DNA of 64,000 nucleotides from Lethocerus indicus (Eukaryota > Arthropoda > Insecta > Hemiptera > Belostomatidae), in contig JACDQD010000008.1 in NCBI GenBank assembly GCA_019843655.1, forward strand, positions 11,504,442 to 11,568,441, given 5' to 3'. Below the pieces are notes generated by a model. That model did no database searches, was not told where the DNA came from, and was given only the letters and a program-made list of their open reading frames with translations. The position numbers and the translations under genes are program-made. Positions 52,877-63,887 of the stretch are shown one piece after another; the stretch's first letter is position 1, and each line of letters begins with the position of its first letter.

Positions 52877-53377
52877 TAAATGCTGTTGTTAACCATTTCT
52901 GTCGTTATAAATTTTAAAACGAAATGATGCGCCCTTTTGCGACTTCTATTAAAGTGCAATGAAATTTCTAATGGGATGCTAGACCCAAATTACTACGAAT
53001 GATAATATAATAAACTTATCAGACATAATCCTCTCGTTAATTGCCTCATTAAAATTATTAATAACAAAAATTAAGTATAAAAAGAAACGATAGTAAAATA
53101 AAAAGATAAGGAATATTTTGAAATATATAGAATTAAAGAATATGAAAGAGCGCGTTTGTGCGTTAAAAGGAATTTTATTCTAATATTAATAAGTTGATCA
53201 TTGTATGGTATACATTGATAATCAAAAGTACGTACATAAAAAAAGTAATTAATAAAGTAGCATTTTATTTAAAAACAAGAATACAAAAATGATCGTAATA
53301 AAGCGCAAAGTAGAATATAATAGGAAATAAATTTTACCGGAACATTAAATTAACTCGAATTGCGATTACAAAATAAA
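52877..53377. other. Tail-to-tail spacer of lipases 9 and 10
   Basis: A 500-base AT-rich interval between the stop codons of two convergent genes. It must contain both 3' UTRs. aataaa overlaps the lipase 9 stop region (52875-52880), and tttatt near 53174 could serve lipase 10. Confidence 0.5.
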
Positions 53378-56300
53378 TTACACTGTCACGTTAAAGGAAT
53401 ATGGATAAGAAGCTCTGGTCGCTGAGTAGAAGATTCCAGTGTACCTGAAATCAGAGAGAAATAAAAATAAGATGTTTGGAGCTATTACATTTTTTAGTGA
53501 ATAACTAAGTGTAAAGTAAAAAGAAAATAAAACTTGACCTAAACATACAATTTAATGATATATATCCTTTTATTTAAATTTTTAATCATATCAATAGAGC
53601 AAACATTTGTATTTAGCAATTTTTTTATATCAACGAGGGAAGTAATTTTTATTTAGTTTGCATTAAATTATTTTAAAGGTAAAATCCTATTCTGCTGTAA
53701 CCTATTAGTAACGAAGAAATTTATAATTTAAACTAAATTATAATAACGGAATGAGAGCATACTCGGGCGAGGCACCGTAACCCATCAAGTTGGCGGACTG
53801 TTTGCACGTATCCAAGTTGTCTGAGGGTATTTGGTCGCATTTCAAAGAAGCGAAACCGTGATAAGGGATAATCGATTCGGCGTAGTACTCGTGGGACCTC
53901 TGGTGACTGCATATCCCTGCCAACAACAATAAACCATGTCAGAATTTAAAAAAAAAAAACAAAAAAAAAAAAACTGGTAGTAATTATATTTAAATACGTA
54001 AGCACGGGGTTATCACTTATAAGAAGAAAAATATTTACCCAGGTTATAGACAAGTTAGAAGTGAGAGAAGACTCAGAACATTATATTCAACCGAACCAAA
54101 AAAAAATGTTTGCGTAGTCGGTTAAAGAATAAATTGCAAATTATATTTTATAGAAGCCGGCTCGTAAAGGGACGGATGCACTCCCGTCCTTAATCAGTGC
54201 GCGCTATAAGTACCACGCAAATCTTGTTTTTAAAAAGTGCTAATTCTGTCGGGATGATGTCACCTTAAGTCTTATCTCCTCGGCGCTTATCGTTTTTTTT
54301 CTCGATATATCGCGGATAACTATCGGTCAAAAGTTAGGCAATATCCACTGCCGCCGTTCTCTTTATCGGCCAGAACAACACGTCCGGCGTCTTTGTACCA
54401 AAGCCAAAGGAGCCGGAGGAGATTTAAAACAATTGTTATTATTCGGCCGGGGTCGATTGCAAATTCGTAAGATAGATCGTTCGGTGAAGGGTAAAAACGT
54501 GGGGACTAATTTGGTTAAAATAGGAAAAGACGGTAAACGGTGAAATAAGCTTCTGGAGACGATTCCATTGGGACTGTGCAAAGGATTACAGTTACTGAAA
54601 CCTTTCATCGAACCTTTACATTCAAATTAAATTTATTTGTCTATTTATTCTTGGTTCATTCTCTCTGCCTCTGTTTTGACGGTTTATACGTTGGATCATG
54701 TTTATTACTTCGAATTAAGTTCTATATACCCAAAATGCTTTGGATGTTACCTTTTCTCGTTATTTTATTGGTAATTCGCGTTACATACTTCGTCTTTCTA
54801 TTTTTTTTTATCGATAGCTATGTCCTTAACACCCATTAGGATCAGGTATTTTATACAGCTTAGTATAAGGTATTTTGAGTAGAACAGTTTTAGAAAAATA
54901 CCGAGCGTAGCGAGTAGGCACCCGGGCTGCGTGTCCTTTCCACCGTTAGCGTAGAAATCGGCCTGGCAGATCTGCTCCATGAGGCCGAGGTAGCCGCCGC
55001 AGGTGTGGAGGCAGTCCACGAATTCGGCGTCAGTTCCGTCCAGCCGGAGGTCGATGGGCGACTCGTAGAAGCAGGGTTTGGCCGGGTCGAGACCTGAAAT
55101 CGGGATAGACGGCTTATCTATCTCGCTAGACGGGCGATATTCGAAACCCTCGCTGACCTTTTTTGAAAATCACAATTTTCAAAAAATGTTATCACGATAA
55201 CATATATTTCCTGTTTCCTAACAACTACTATAGCTGAAAATATGTGGAATACTCAATATAAGTGAGATTATAACAATCTCTGTTTGAATAAACCATCATT
55301 TTTTTTCTACGCAAGTTCTTCAAGCAATTGTACTAATTGCCGATATGAGCCTGTTAAATCTTAATTTAATTGTGGGCTTATAGGGATCAAGGAATTAGTA
55401 ATAAGTTCTTATAAGAAGGATTAGATTAATGTTTTATTTGAAAATACTTGATCGAAGTTTTAAGTGGCTCTTCTGACTACTGAAAATTCTAATCCCACAT
55501 ATTGAAGGATTAAGCCAGATTTTTTCAAATCTAAGCAAAATAATATCATTTAACTTACCGGATATGAACATCAAAAGATCTTTAAAATTATTACACCCAG
55601 GTAAAAAAGGAAAAGAATTAGACATTATAGAAAACCTGGAGATCTTCAAACATAAGAAAAACAACATTATAAATGAGAAAATTAATTCCCAGAGTGACGC
55701 GATATTTACACCTATAATTTTCTTAAAGGATCACACCCACCCTACCACCACACCACCCCCTTCCGACAATCTGACTCATACCTAGAAAACGGATTAACAA
55801 AACTCCGGAAGACAAAACATAACCCCCAAATAACAATAACAGAACACATATATAAACGACTGACAAACATTACAGTACATGTGAAAGTGACAGTGCAGTG
55901 AGGATGCCCAAAAAGCATCCAAAGTGCTAACAGTGACTAACACCGCTACTGAAGATGGCGAGCAGCCGAAACCGGTCTAGCAAAAGACCTAACCAGCGAG
56001 AGGAGACAGAAACATCACGAACCTACAGTATTCCAACCCCTCGCAGACCACAAAACAGGTATATCAAATATCATTTAACTTACCGGATATCCTTGAGACT
56101 TTCCCCGTGGTGATGTTGGCTCCGGCGAAACCGGCGACGTGTGCGCCGAGGCTGTGGCCGATCATGTGGATGTCGCTTCTGGGTATGTTCTGTTCGACGA
56201 GGAAATCGACGAAGCGGGCCACGTAGTGTCCGACCATGTCCGTCTGTTCGGCGGCCACGTGGTACAGGATTGTGTTCGCTATCAGGCCCCAGTCAACTCC

Positions 56301-57233
56301 GATCACGTTGAAGTTGCCGACGGTCAGGAAAGCTGCCCGCACCAAAGGAACAGTACCAATTCGGTATTCAGAGGTAGGGTTATTAAAGAAACGAAATATT
56401 GCACTGGCACAAAGTTGAAATTATACTTCTATTATTGTAAAATATATTACTTTGTAAAATACTAAGTACCCGATCAAATATACAAATAAATTAGATCACA
56501 CGGGTGATGATGTTACTTAAGTAATATCACTGAGAGATATTTACTTTGTCCGGAATAGAAAATAAATTAAAAATTACATATTCGAGACTCCGCCATTTTA
56601 TATTTTGTACTTTTGACTGGAGGACCTTGTAATGTCAATTTAGACAATACGCCAGATATTTCTAATAGGATTAACTCTGTGTTAGACCAGTTTTTCCTAG
56701 GCCACTATACTTACAATTTTTGATGCCTTGTATGACCTCCGATTCGACGCTGTTGATATATCCGTGTATGATAATTTTAGTGGGATTCCTACTGTCGAAT
56801 CTCGATTTCTGCAGTGCGTCAACGTCGTCCACGAAGAGCTGGAACTTGTCGTTTATTGTTTCGCTGGAAAAATTTAAAAACAAATTTGTTAAGACAGATT
56901 CGACTGCGATCGGATAACTGACCGAGCGGTCCTTCAATTTGGAAACCTCACGGGGGTTCTCTCATCGATAAAATCGGGATGCAATAATCTCTGGAGCAAT
57001 ACCGCTTCAATTTCACACCTTGTTGGACGTTGTTCCAAATACAAACAATCGGTGTATATTTGGCACCGAGTGGCAAGATAAGGGGACAATCTGAAGCAAT
57101 GACGGGGGAACTTTTGTTTTCAAAATGCGATACGTGCAAATCGATATAGTCTTGATCGTCCCATGAAAAGTGTTCATATTAATTAAAAATCTAGAAAGGA
57201 ATCCCATTTATGTTAATATTAAAACTATTATGG

Positions 57234-57280
<47 letters not shown>

Positions 57281-58291
57281 CCAATGTTTCGATCCCCCGT
57301 CTTGCACCTATGCTACATACGTTTCAACACTTCACATAGTCAGGAGCATTCCGTAAATAACTTAGTGAGGTAGAAAGAACGATGAGATTATATTATCCTC
57401 CACTTCATAAATTTCAAATGCTTTTTCATTTGATGTCGCGGATTATTGGAAAAACATTTTATTATTTATTTTTAAACATAATCTCCATTTAGCGAGATAC
57501 ACTTGGTACAATTTACCTTACATATCGAATCAGAATTAAACTTTGAGATTCAAATTGGGTTTCGCCAGTCGCTATTAGTTTCACAGTAATTATGAGAGAA
57601 AATAATTTTTCTTTCCGTCAGAATGATATCTCGAATCGAAACTACGAGTCAGACGAGTTACTTATGAGAAGTACAGACAGAATCGAAAATTCAAGCGGTC
57701 CGAAGTGGGAATATAAAAGAGCTCTTGAAGGGGCTGGAAGTTGAAATGAGTGAATGGAGGACCACCTACGTAGTGTACAGGTAGAATTTGATGAGCTCCC
57801 TCAAGTTGGGTTCGCCGTTGTCCAGGGAGCGAGCGTAGTTTGCCCTGAGCGTCTCGGCGTCGCCCTGCATGTAGGCCATCCTGCTGATTGAGTTCAATTC
57901 CATCGTTTTGAACTCTCCCAAACAGTCGAACTGGAAGCTTGGGGCCACTGACGAACCAATAAGTTGGCAATAAATTTTACCGAATAGTGAGCAATGAAAA
58001 CTATTTCTACTCTTGGGTCTAAACGTTGATTCCATTTCATAAAAAAATAAGGGTAGAAACTAAATTTGTAGGGCGCGTAGAAATACGTCACTTATAGTGG
58101 CCCAAAAACTGTCACACTCTTGAGCTAAACAAGTTCAATAAACAAAATATATAGAATGTAATCATTATCAATAAATTTGTAGGGTGTGTGACGTTTGTGT
58201 ATAAGCAACGAATACCGAACTTTTAGACTGCTGAATACTGTAACACTGCTATTTTTCTGTTTAAAGTTATAAATTATAAGAAGTTAAATTT

Positions 58292-58341
<50 letters not shown>

Positions 58342-58734
58342 CTTAAACAATCACGATAATTCCTTAACGAAAATTTTCTGTGTCGATTATACTGAACATC
58401 GTGCAAAGTGCGTCCGCACGAATTCAAATTTAATTCGTACATGAGATTTCTTTCGTTCCCCGGGTGTTTAAATACATTTCACTATATTTTGAAAACCGAG
58501 TGCGCCGAAACGTTAAAATATCAGCCAGTTCGAGCAAAAATATTTTTGAATGATCGGATCCAACGGCCAGAATGACTCCACGATTAAGAGAAAATAAATT
58601 AGTTCGGACCGTAATTAAAAAGAAAAGCAGTCGAAAAAAAAGGAAAATGTTCACTGGGGAGGAGAATGAACTGAAAATAAAATACCGAGAAAGCAAGCGG
58701 CCACCGCGAAGATCGCATAGGAGGTTGGAGCCAT
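53378..58734 (-). CDS. Lipase 10: inverted lipase/phospholipase A1-like gene
   Basis: Read on the - strand: exons 58734-58686 (signal MAPTSYAIFAVAACFL), 57947-57770, 56863-56715, 56332-56084, 55093-54902, 53916-53763 and 53444-53378. They give 345 aa plus stop, all in phase. Exon 2 is long, with one cysteine and an acidic-basic stretch ending IKFYLYT. Motifs are [35 protein letters not shown] (Cys replaces Val), ADFYANGG, CSH and GIFYSATRASYPYSF. The triad is about Ser186, Asp211 and His277. Lid of 7 residues. It is the only member of the cluster on the - strand. An element insertion lies against the exon 4 donor (see 55566-56066). The TATA box is about 100 bases upstream of the ATG. Confidence 0.94.
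55542..56090. repeat. 24-base direct repeat flanking an insertion
   Basis: Positions 55542-55565 and 56067-56090 are identical for 24 bases. The right copy includes the last 7 bases of lipase 10 exon 4 and its donor gtaagt (on the - strand). The left copy repeats that junction inside the intron. It is best explained as a target-site duplication made by the insertion between them. Confidence 0.85.
55566..56066 (+). mobile_element. Truncated retroelement, Penelope-like tail plus 3' region
   Basis: A 501-base insertion between the 24-base repeats. The first part carries an open frame to 55785 with KGKELDIIENLEIFKHKKNN and then an INEK..SQSDAIF-like stretch. This resembles the end of Penelope-like element proteins after the GIY-YIG domain (recognised from memory, moderate certainty). 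The rest is non-coding and contains gtgacagtgcagtgaggatg, tgaagatggcgagcagccga with its small GGC/GCC hairpin, and a right end with the gcagaccac motif running into aacaggtat. That second part is the unit from which the fold-back copies elsewhere are built. It links the family to a coding ancestor. The 5' end is truncated. Confidence 0.65.
57237..57278. repeat. (TA)n microsatellite
   Basis: About 21 AT dinucleotides in lipase 10 intron 2. Confidence 0.96.
58294..58336. repeat. (TA)n microsatellite
   Basis: About 21 TA dinucleotides in lipase 10 intron 1. Confidence 0.96.
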
Positions 58735-58830
58735 TGCGTTTGGTTGAACCGAAGCCGCCAAAGCCGATGGTCTCTAGAGGAAGGGGGGTTTCGCCGAATG
58801 GACTCTGCGATTGATGGCGGACCCCCATTC

Positions 58831-58841
58831 TTATATATATA
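58831..58841 (-). promoter_or_regulatory. TATA box of lipase 10
   Basis: Reads tatatatataa on the - strand, 97-107 bases upstream of the ATG (58734). This predicts a start site near 58805 and a 5' UTR of about 70 bases. Confidence 0.6.
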
Positions 58842-61191
58842 GAGCACGTATCTCGGGTGCGAAAGGAGGCGGGTAAAAAATGATGTACTTCTAAGATGCT
58901 TGGACGCGATAAGATAGCGGATGTCATCCGGCCCTCCAGCCCGTCAAGGTGGCGGTGGCATGATCTGAACCATCTGAACAATTTCTTTCAGCCTCTAATT
59001 AATACGAGGGTACTCAATATTCACGCTGCGTTAGAGACTTAGACCATCTAAAACTCCAGGCTTAAATATAATACGATGTGCTGGCACTGTGAAACGTCAC
59101 TCGTAAGCCTGCTTGAAGCCTAAATGAACGGCTATAAAGTACGTATTTTTTCATATTCATTTGAAAAATTAATTTTTCAATTAGTGCTACATTTCTTAAA
59201 TATCTGTTTTTCGCATTGGGAACATCGAAACTAGCCGCAGTTGGCCATTTATATATTCTTCGCATGTATTTAGTTGGCAAGAAAAATCCTCACAATTTTC
59301 ACGATAACATTTTAAACTTTGACCTCGTGGCCGCTTAACTTATAGACGCCTGTATCTAATGCTTGTAAATCTGGAGGGAGATCAGGATGGCAAGACCTCG
59401 AAACTGCGGACTGAAGACGCACAACTTTGTCAACAAGAGGACAATTAAATTCTTAGAGCAGGGAAATATGAGCATGCATTAAAATTAATTCAATTTGCCA
59501 TTTATTACAACGCCAATATTTACAATGCAAATAATTAGAGCAGTATACAGTTCGGGAATCAACTGCAAGTGCATGTATTCTAATCCGGAGATGGTCTATC
59601 CTAAGTCTAAGAATTTTATTACTCTTAGCGTAATCGAATGTCATCAAACAAACATTTCGGTGATAACTCTGAATCTGTTAAAATAGTTCGTATACCAAGT
59701 AAGTCCTATACCAAAATCAATTCGTATTTCTTGAGTTAAAGGAACAGAGATATTATTTATTGTAAATCCTGTATTTATTCATTCCTTTTGATTTAAATTA
59801 TCTTCACTGGGTCTCAGCGAATATTTTAGTTATTTAAAATTTAAGTAGTCATGTTAGTCAATACCCTACAAAGACTTCACTTTAAGCAAGAAACATAAAT
59901 TCCCTTCAGGACCTGTAGTATTATGATATTAACTACGCCTTTGATGTTATTGCCCCTTTCTAACAAGAAAAAATTTTAAAAATATGAGAAAACCGAAATG
60001 ACTTTTAACCGTTCGCAGAAGTAAGTGTTAAAAATACTTGCAATATTAATTGTAATATTATGAAAATATGGTTATACACAAGGTTTAAACTTTGAACTAC
60101 TGTTTCCAGATAAAGCCTCTCAGATTAAGTAGGGAATTGTAATTAATATGATACTCTTCGATTTAAAGACGAATGTTGTATTCAGATGGTTGAGTTGGTC
60201 ATAAACCCAAATTGTATTTCCCGCCGATAGACCACATTTCAAAAACGGATTTAAGATAATCTTCTGATCCGAGCTCTAAAATGAATAACAAAAAATATGC
60301 TGTGTAAGCCTGGATTTGTTTATCATTCTGCCGTTTGTATTCGATTCTTTTTTGTGAGCATCTGTGTGCATTTATCATGCGGCCATTTCTATTTGACACA
60401 TTGTCACCCTACAAAGGAATTTCAAGATAATGTTAATCCCTCATCCACAGTGCGAATAAAACAATCAGCCACCTCAAGCTATTTGACCCGACTTTTTCGA
60501 AAAATACCCAGCTTATAAGCATATAATTCGCTTATATCCCTATGAGTATATAAGCGTTTTTTAAAGACCGCAGTTTTTTTATTTATTTATTCCTTTAGGG
60601 TACTCAAAAAGAAATGTTTATCTAGCGAGATAAAACTGGTGTCAATCAGAGCAAAAACATTAAAAGGAAGACAAAAGAAAGTGAGCAACAATGACGGAAA
60701 ACACTTCACTTTTGTTGTTTCTTCAATCGTTTCCTTAGAGGACGCAAATGTGTCGAGGTGGACTACACGAGGAAGACTACATTTGTTCATGTATCAATTT
60801 ATTTATTTATGTAATAAATAAATCCTATACAGGACTGACACAAATAAAGATTACCAAACTCACAGTACACTCTGGTTCATATTTCATTCAATTGTAGAAT
60901 TAGTTAATTCCATTCATTCCCAATTTGCATTTCAACCATTTTCGATTTTCTTCACCTTTTATAGAAAATCCTGAGGAGCCCAACTATAAAGCGAAACCAG
61001 GTGAACCAAATAGTCATAACTTGGCCCTGTTAATGACTCTGTGAACAGCGCGAAAGAAATTTTACCAATAACGTACTTCAAATTCGAAAAGAATTTTTAA
61101 AAAAATACATGAAACCGAACGAGTGTTGTTTGAAGAAGGAAATTCCCTAGCCTGCAGATAACCATTGTGGGCCAGCGGTGTTTTCTTCACC

Positions 61192-62445
61192 GTGACACGA
61201 TAATTCTGCCAATCAATCGATTATTATCTACCGAACGATGGGATAAAGCTTAATCTGCCCTGACACCTCAAGATTATAACTTGCGTAATACTCTAATGCG
61301 TAAACTGGAGATCTTCCGGTAGATTGTCGCAATAAATGAATGTCGAGTGGTTTCATGTTAACACGTTCATTTATTTTGTCTAGGCTTTTGCCTTTCGACG
61401 TTAGACAAGTTCAATCGAAACTACTGGGAAAAGACGCCTAGAAGAGTTCATTATTTTCTCAATTTTTTCTTTCACAATCTAAAAATTTTACATCTTGTGA
61501 TGACGATGGCTATAAACTACATTTATATTGCTTTGATATATAAACACTAGCTTTTTTATGGGACTGAACACTTTGCTCGGATGGTTCAGTTTTAGAATTT
61601 GCAATGATAAATCAGACGTCTTACACACTGACTGTCTTGATGATGGTTCTTAAATTCTAAAATAGTGTCGACAGACTTAAAATTTTTCATTTTCCCTGGA
61701 ATCATATTGTGTATTTCATAAATGATCTCTTCAACTGTATCATTTCTAGGCGCAAACAATATTCTTTCACTGAGGCAATCGTATTTTTCGTAGCTTAACT
61801 TTATACTTGGGATGACTCTATCGATTGGCTTTCAACTGTTTCAACAACTTGACAGAAATGTTACCCCAGTCTGTCAGAATTCAGGTAATTAAACATTTCC
61901 TAAGGTTATCGATTGTTTACTAAATAATCCAGAAGAAACATCACCGGCTAATTGAACTCTCGTGTTAGTAGAAAGCGACTTTTTCTGCAAGTGCCTCCAA
62001 AGATGTGAAGAAGCTTCTTGCCTAGCGTTGATAAAATAAGGGAATGGGTTGATACAATTTTGTGCCCAGATTAAACAAAAATGTTTTCCGCGATATTAAT
62101 GACGGAATGGTTTATAAAGAGGAACCAGTTCTGGAAAAGTTGCTACTGTGGGGTATCAGTTTTGCTAATATTTCAGCGACTATTTCCGGAAGACATATTG
62201 ATGCATTTCCATTGAGAGGATACCATGATGACGCATTAATCTTGGAGCTCCGACCTGGCTCCCATCGACCCGAGGCTAATCGAATGAATGAGTCGTAAGA
62301 CGGGTTGTTCAATGTGACACAATCATTCTGACAAGCCATCGACAATTATCGGCCGAACGAAGGGATAAATCAAACACAAACAAAAACATAATCTGCCCTG
62401 ACACCTGGAGATTAACTTGCATAATCCGTTAACGCGTAAAATGGG
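61192..62445. repeat. Diverged direct repeat pair
   Basis: 61192 to about 61310 and 62314 to about 62445 share gtgacac.at.attctg, a cgaacga.gggataaa stretch, taatctgccctgacacct and gcgtaaa. The second copy has an insertion of about 20 bases. The same orientation and about 1.1 kb spacing suggest two old copies of an unidentified dispersed repeat. Confidence 0.7.
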
Positions 62446-62520
62446 CAAATTTAGCGACGATTGCCCAAAGTATATTGAAGCATTGTCACTAAGAAGACAC
62501 CATGACGCTAATTACAATCA
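62185..62520. repeat. Second short direct repeat pair
   Basis: About 62190-62242 and 62470-62522 share a pattern around acatattgatgcatttccat and ccatgatgacgcatta versus gtatattgaagcattgtcac and ccatgacgctaatta. Together with the previous pair, this suggests that one repeat unit is present more than once in this flank. Confidence 0.5.
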
Positions 62521-63218
62521 TGAATCGAAACTTGTATAGAGAGCAAAATCGTAGTAACAATTCCAGCTTGTTACTTCTACACGTCTTTTCCAGCCCCTAG
62601 AATAGTATAGTGGGGACACTTAAAACAGAAGCCTCTCATAAGAACATCGCTGGTTTTAACATAATTAACCTAGCAGACCACCCCCCAACCCTGTTTAATT
62701 GTCACAATTCATACTTTAAACCGAAATTTGTTTTGTACTACTCATGTCAAATTCAAAATTCAAATGAATTGCAAAATGTTGCTATTATATTTTAGCACTA
62801 AAATATTCATTGATCCAAAAACATTAGTCAGATTTGTCACAATCATCTATGAATATGAGTCTCATTATCAATTTTTCTTTTTTACTATGGCTTTCCAAGT
62901 AACTAGAAACTTCTTGTATTATTTAAGTTTGTGTAATGTAAACCTAATCTTAAACCTCTTTTAACTTAACTAGCTACTTGCATCAGGATTCATCAAATCC
63001 AAAGGGCCAGTGGTTTCAATAGTACAAAATGTAAACCTCTGGCCAATTAGCCACTGTTGTCCTTACTACCAATTATTTTTTTTTTAATAAATTCCACTAG
63101 ATCATAGGAATTAAGGAATGGACCAGACCAAGAATAATGTCTTGTTATTGTGAAATATTAAACAGATCTTCTTGTAAAAACAAAACTAATTTTTTTGACA
63201 TTTTCATATATACATAAA

Positions 63219-63887
63219 TTACAAGTATAAATCAAAATCTACACGACTTGAATTATAGAATTGCGTTGTACCGCATTTCCTGACGAAAACTCCTTTCCCA
63301 AAGTGACCACTCTGAGCCCACTTTTCCATCTGTTGTGTTGAGTAAGGCCCTTCAATTTTTGTATTATCCATTTCACGTTTGTACTCCCACATAATATCAT
63401 TACCTGTAAAAATAAAACGTCAATACCAGTGGAGTTAATTATGCATTAATAAATAGATATGCAACAGATGAGTCCAATCTGAATTTCATTGTTGGTCTCT
63501 GTGAACAAAAACATTGCTGCACAATGCGATTAGTATTTTATGAACACCATGAATTATTATTACTCATATATGCAATTTTTAATCATGTACTAAAGCTAGG
63601 TTTAATCCATATCCTAACCTAAATTAGCTTAAATAGTGGGGGCACGGGTTTTTCTCTGTCAATCTCACTAAAGGTTCAATGCTTCACAACATACACCTCA
63701 ATCACTGAGGCACAACGGCCCACATGAAAAACAAATTTCAGACTATACCTTCCATGGGTTTACTGCTAGATACTGAGGAATTCACAGCAGATGATTCATT
63801 AAGCATCTCCTTTTCCTTACTATCAAAGTCATCAGCGTACATATCCAAAACAGGTTCTTTCTTCACCTTGCTATTAGCAGCATTCAA
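63219..63887 (-). CDS. CD2BP2/Lin1-like protein, C-terminal exons (partial)
   Basis: Two - strand exons are visible. 63887-63749 encodes a charged stretch with LDMYADDFDSKEKE. 63403-63219 encodes the end of the protein: IMWEYKREMDNTKIEGPYST, then QQMEKWAQSGHFGKGVFVRK, then TTQFYNSSRVDFDLYL and a TAA stop. The phase 1 junction joins them cleanly. The W-x-Y, GPYS, QM..W and GVFVRK spacing is that of the GYF domain at the C-terminus of CD2BP2 (U5 snRNP 52K, yeast Lin1). That protein binds proline-rich spliceosomal partners in the nucleus. The N-terminal exons lie beyond the right edge; 63888-64000 is intron. It is probably a single-copy housekeeping gene and so a useful synteny anchor. Confidence 0.85.

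Larger units (their letters stand above)
58850..63218. other. Right flank, no recognisable gene
   Basis: About 4.4 kb of AT-rich DNA between the lipase 10 promoter and the GYF-domain gene. I saw no lipase motif, no splice-consistent exon chain and no RNA gene. Several 60-78 codon open frames exist (for example 62062-62298) without family features. Diverged direct repeats lie at 61192-62445 and are listed separately. Confidence 0.5.

Noticed and set aside
55564..55785. Short frame treated as a host gene
   Set aside because: It lies wholly inside the element insertion between the 24-base repeats and reads like a truncated retroelement protein end.
7701..58336. CRISPR-like array of regularly spaced repeats
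   Set aside because: The repeats are dinucleotide microsatellites and dispersed elements in a eukaryotic intron context. There is no repeat-spacer structure.
58430..58981. 183-codon - strand open frame
   Set aside because: It overlaps lipase 10 exon 1 and its TATA box in another frame. It has no domain or splice support, and the signal-peptide frame explains the region better.
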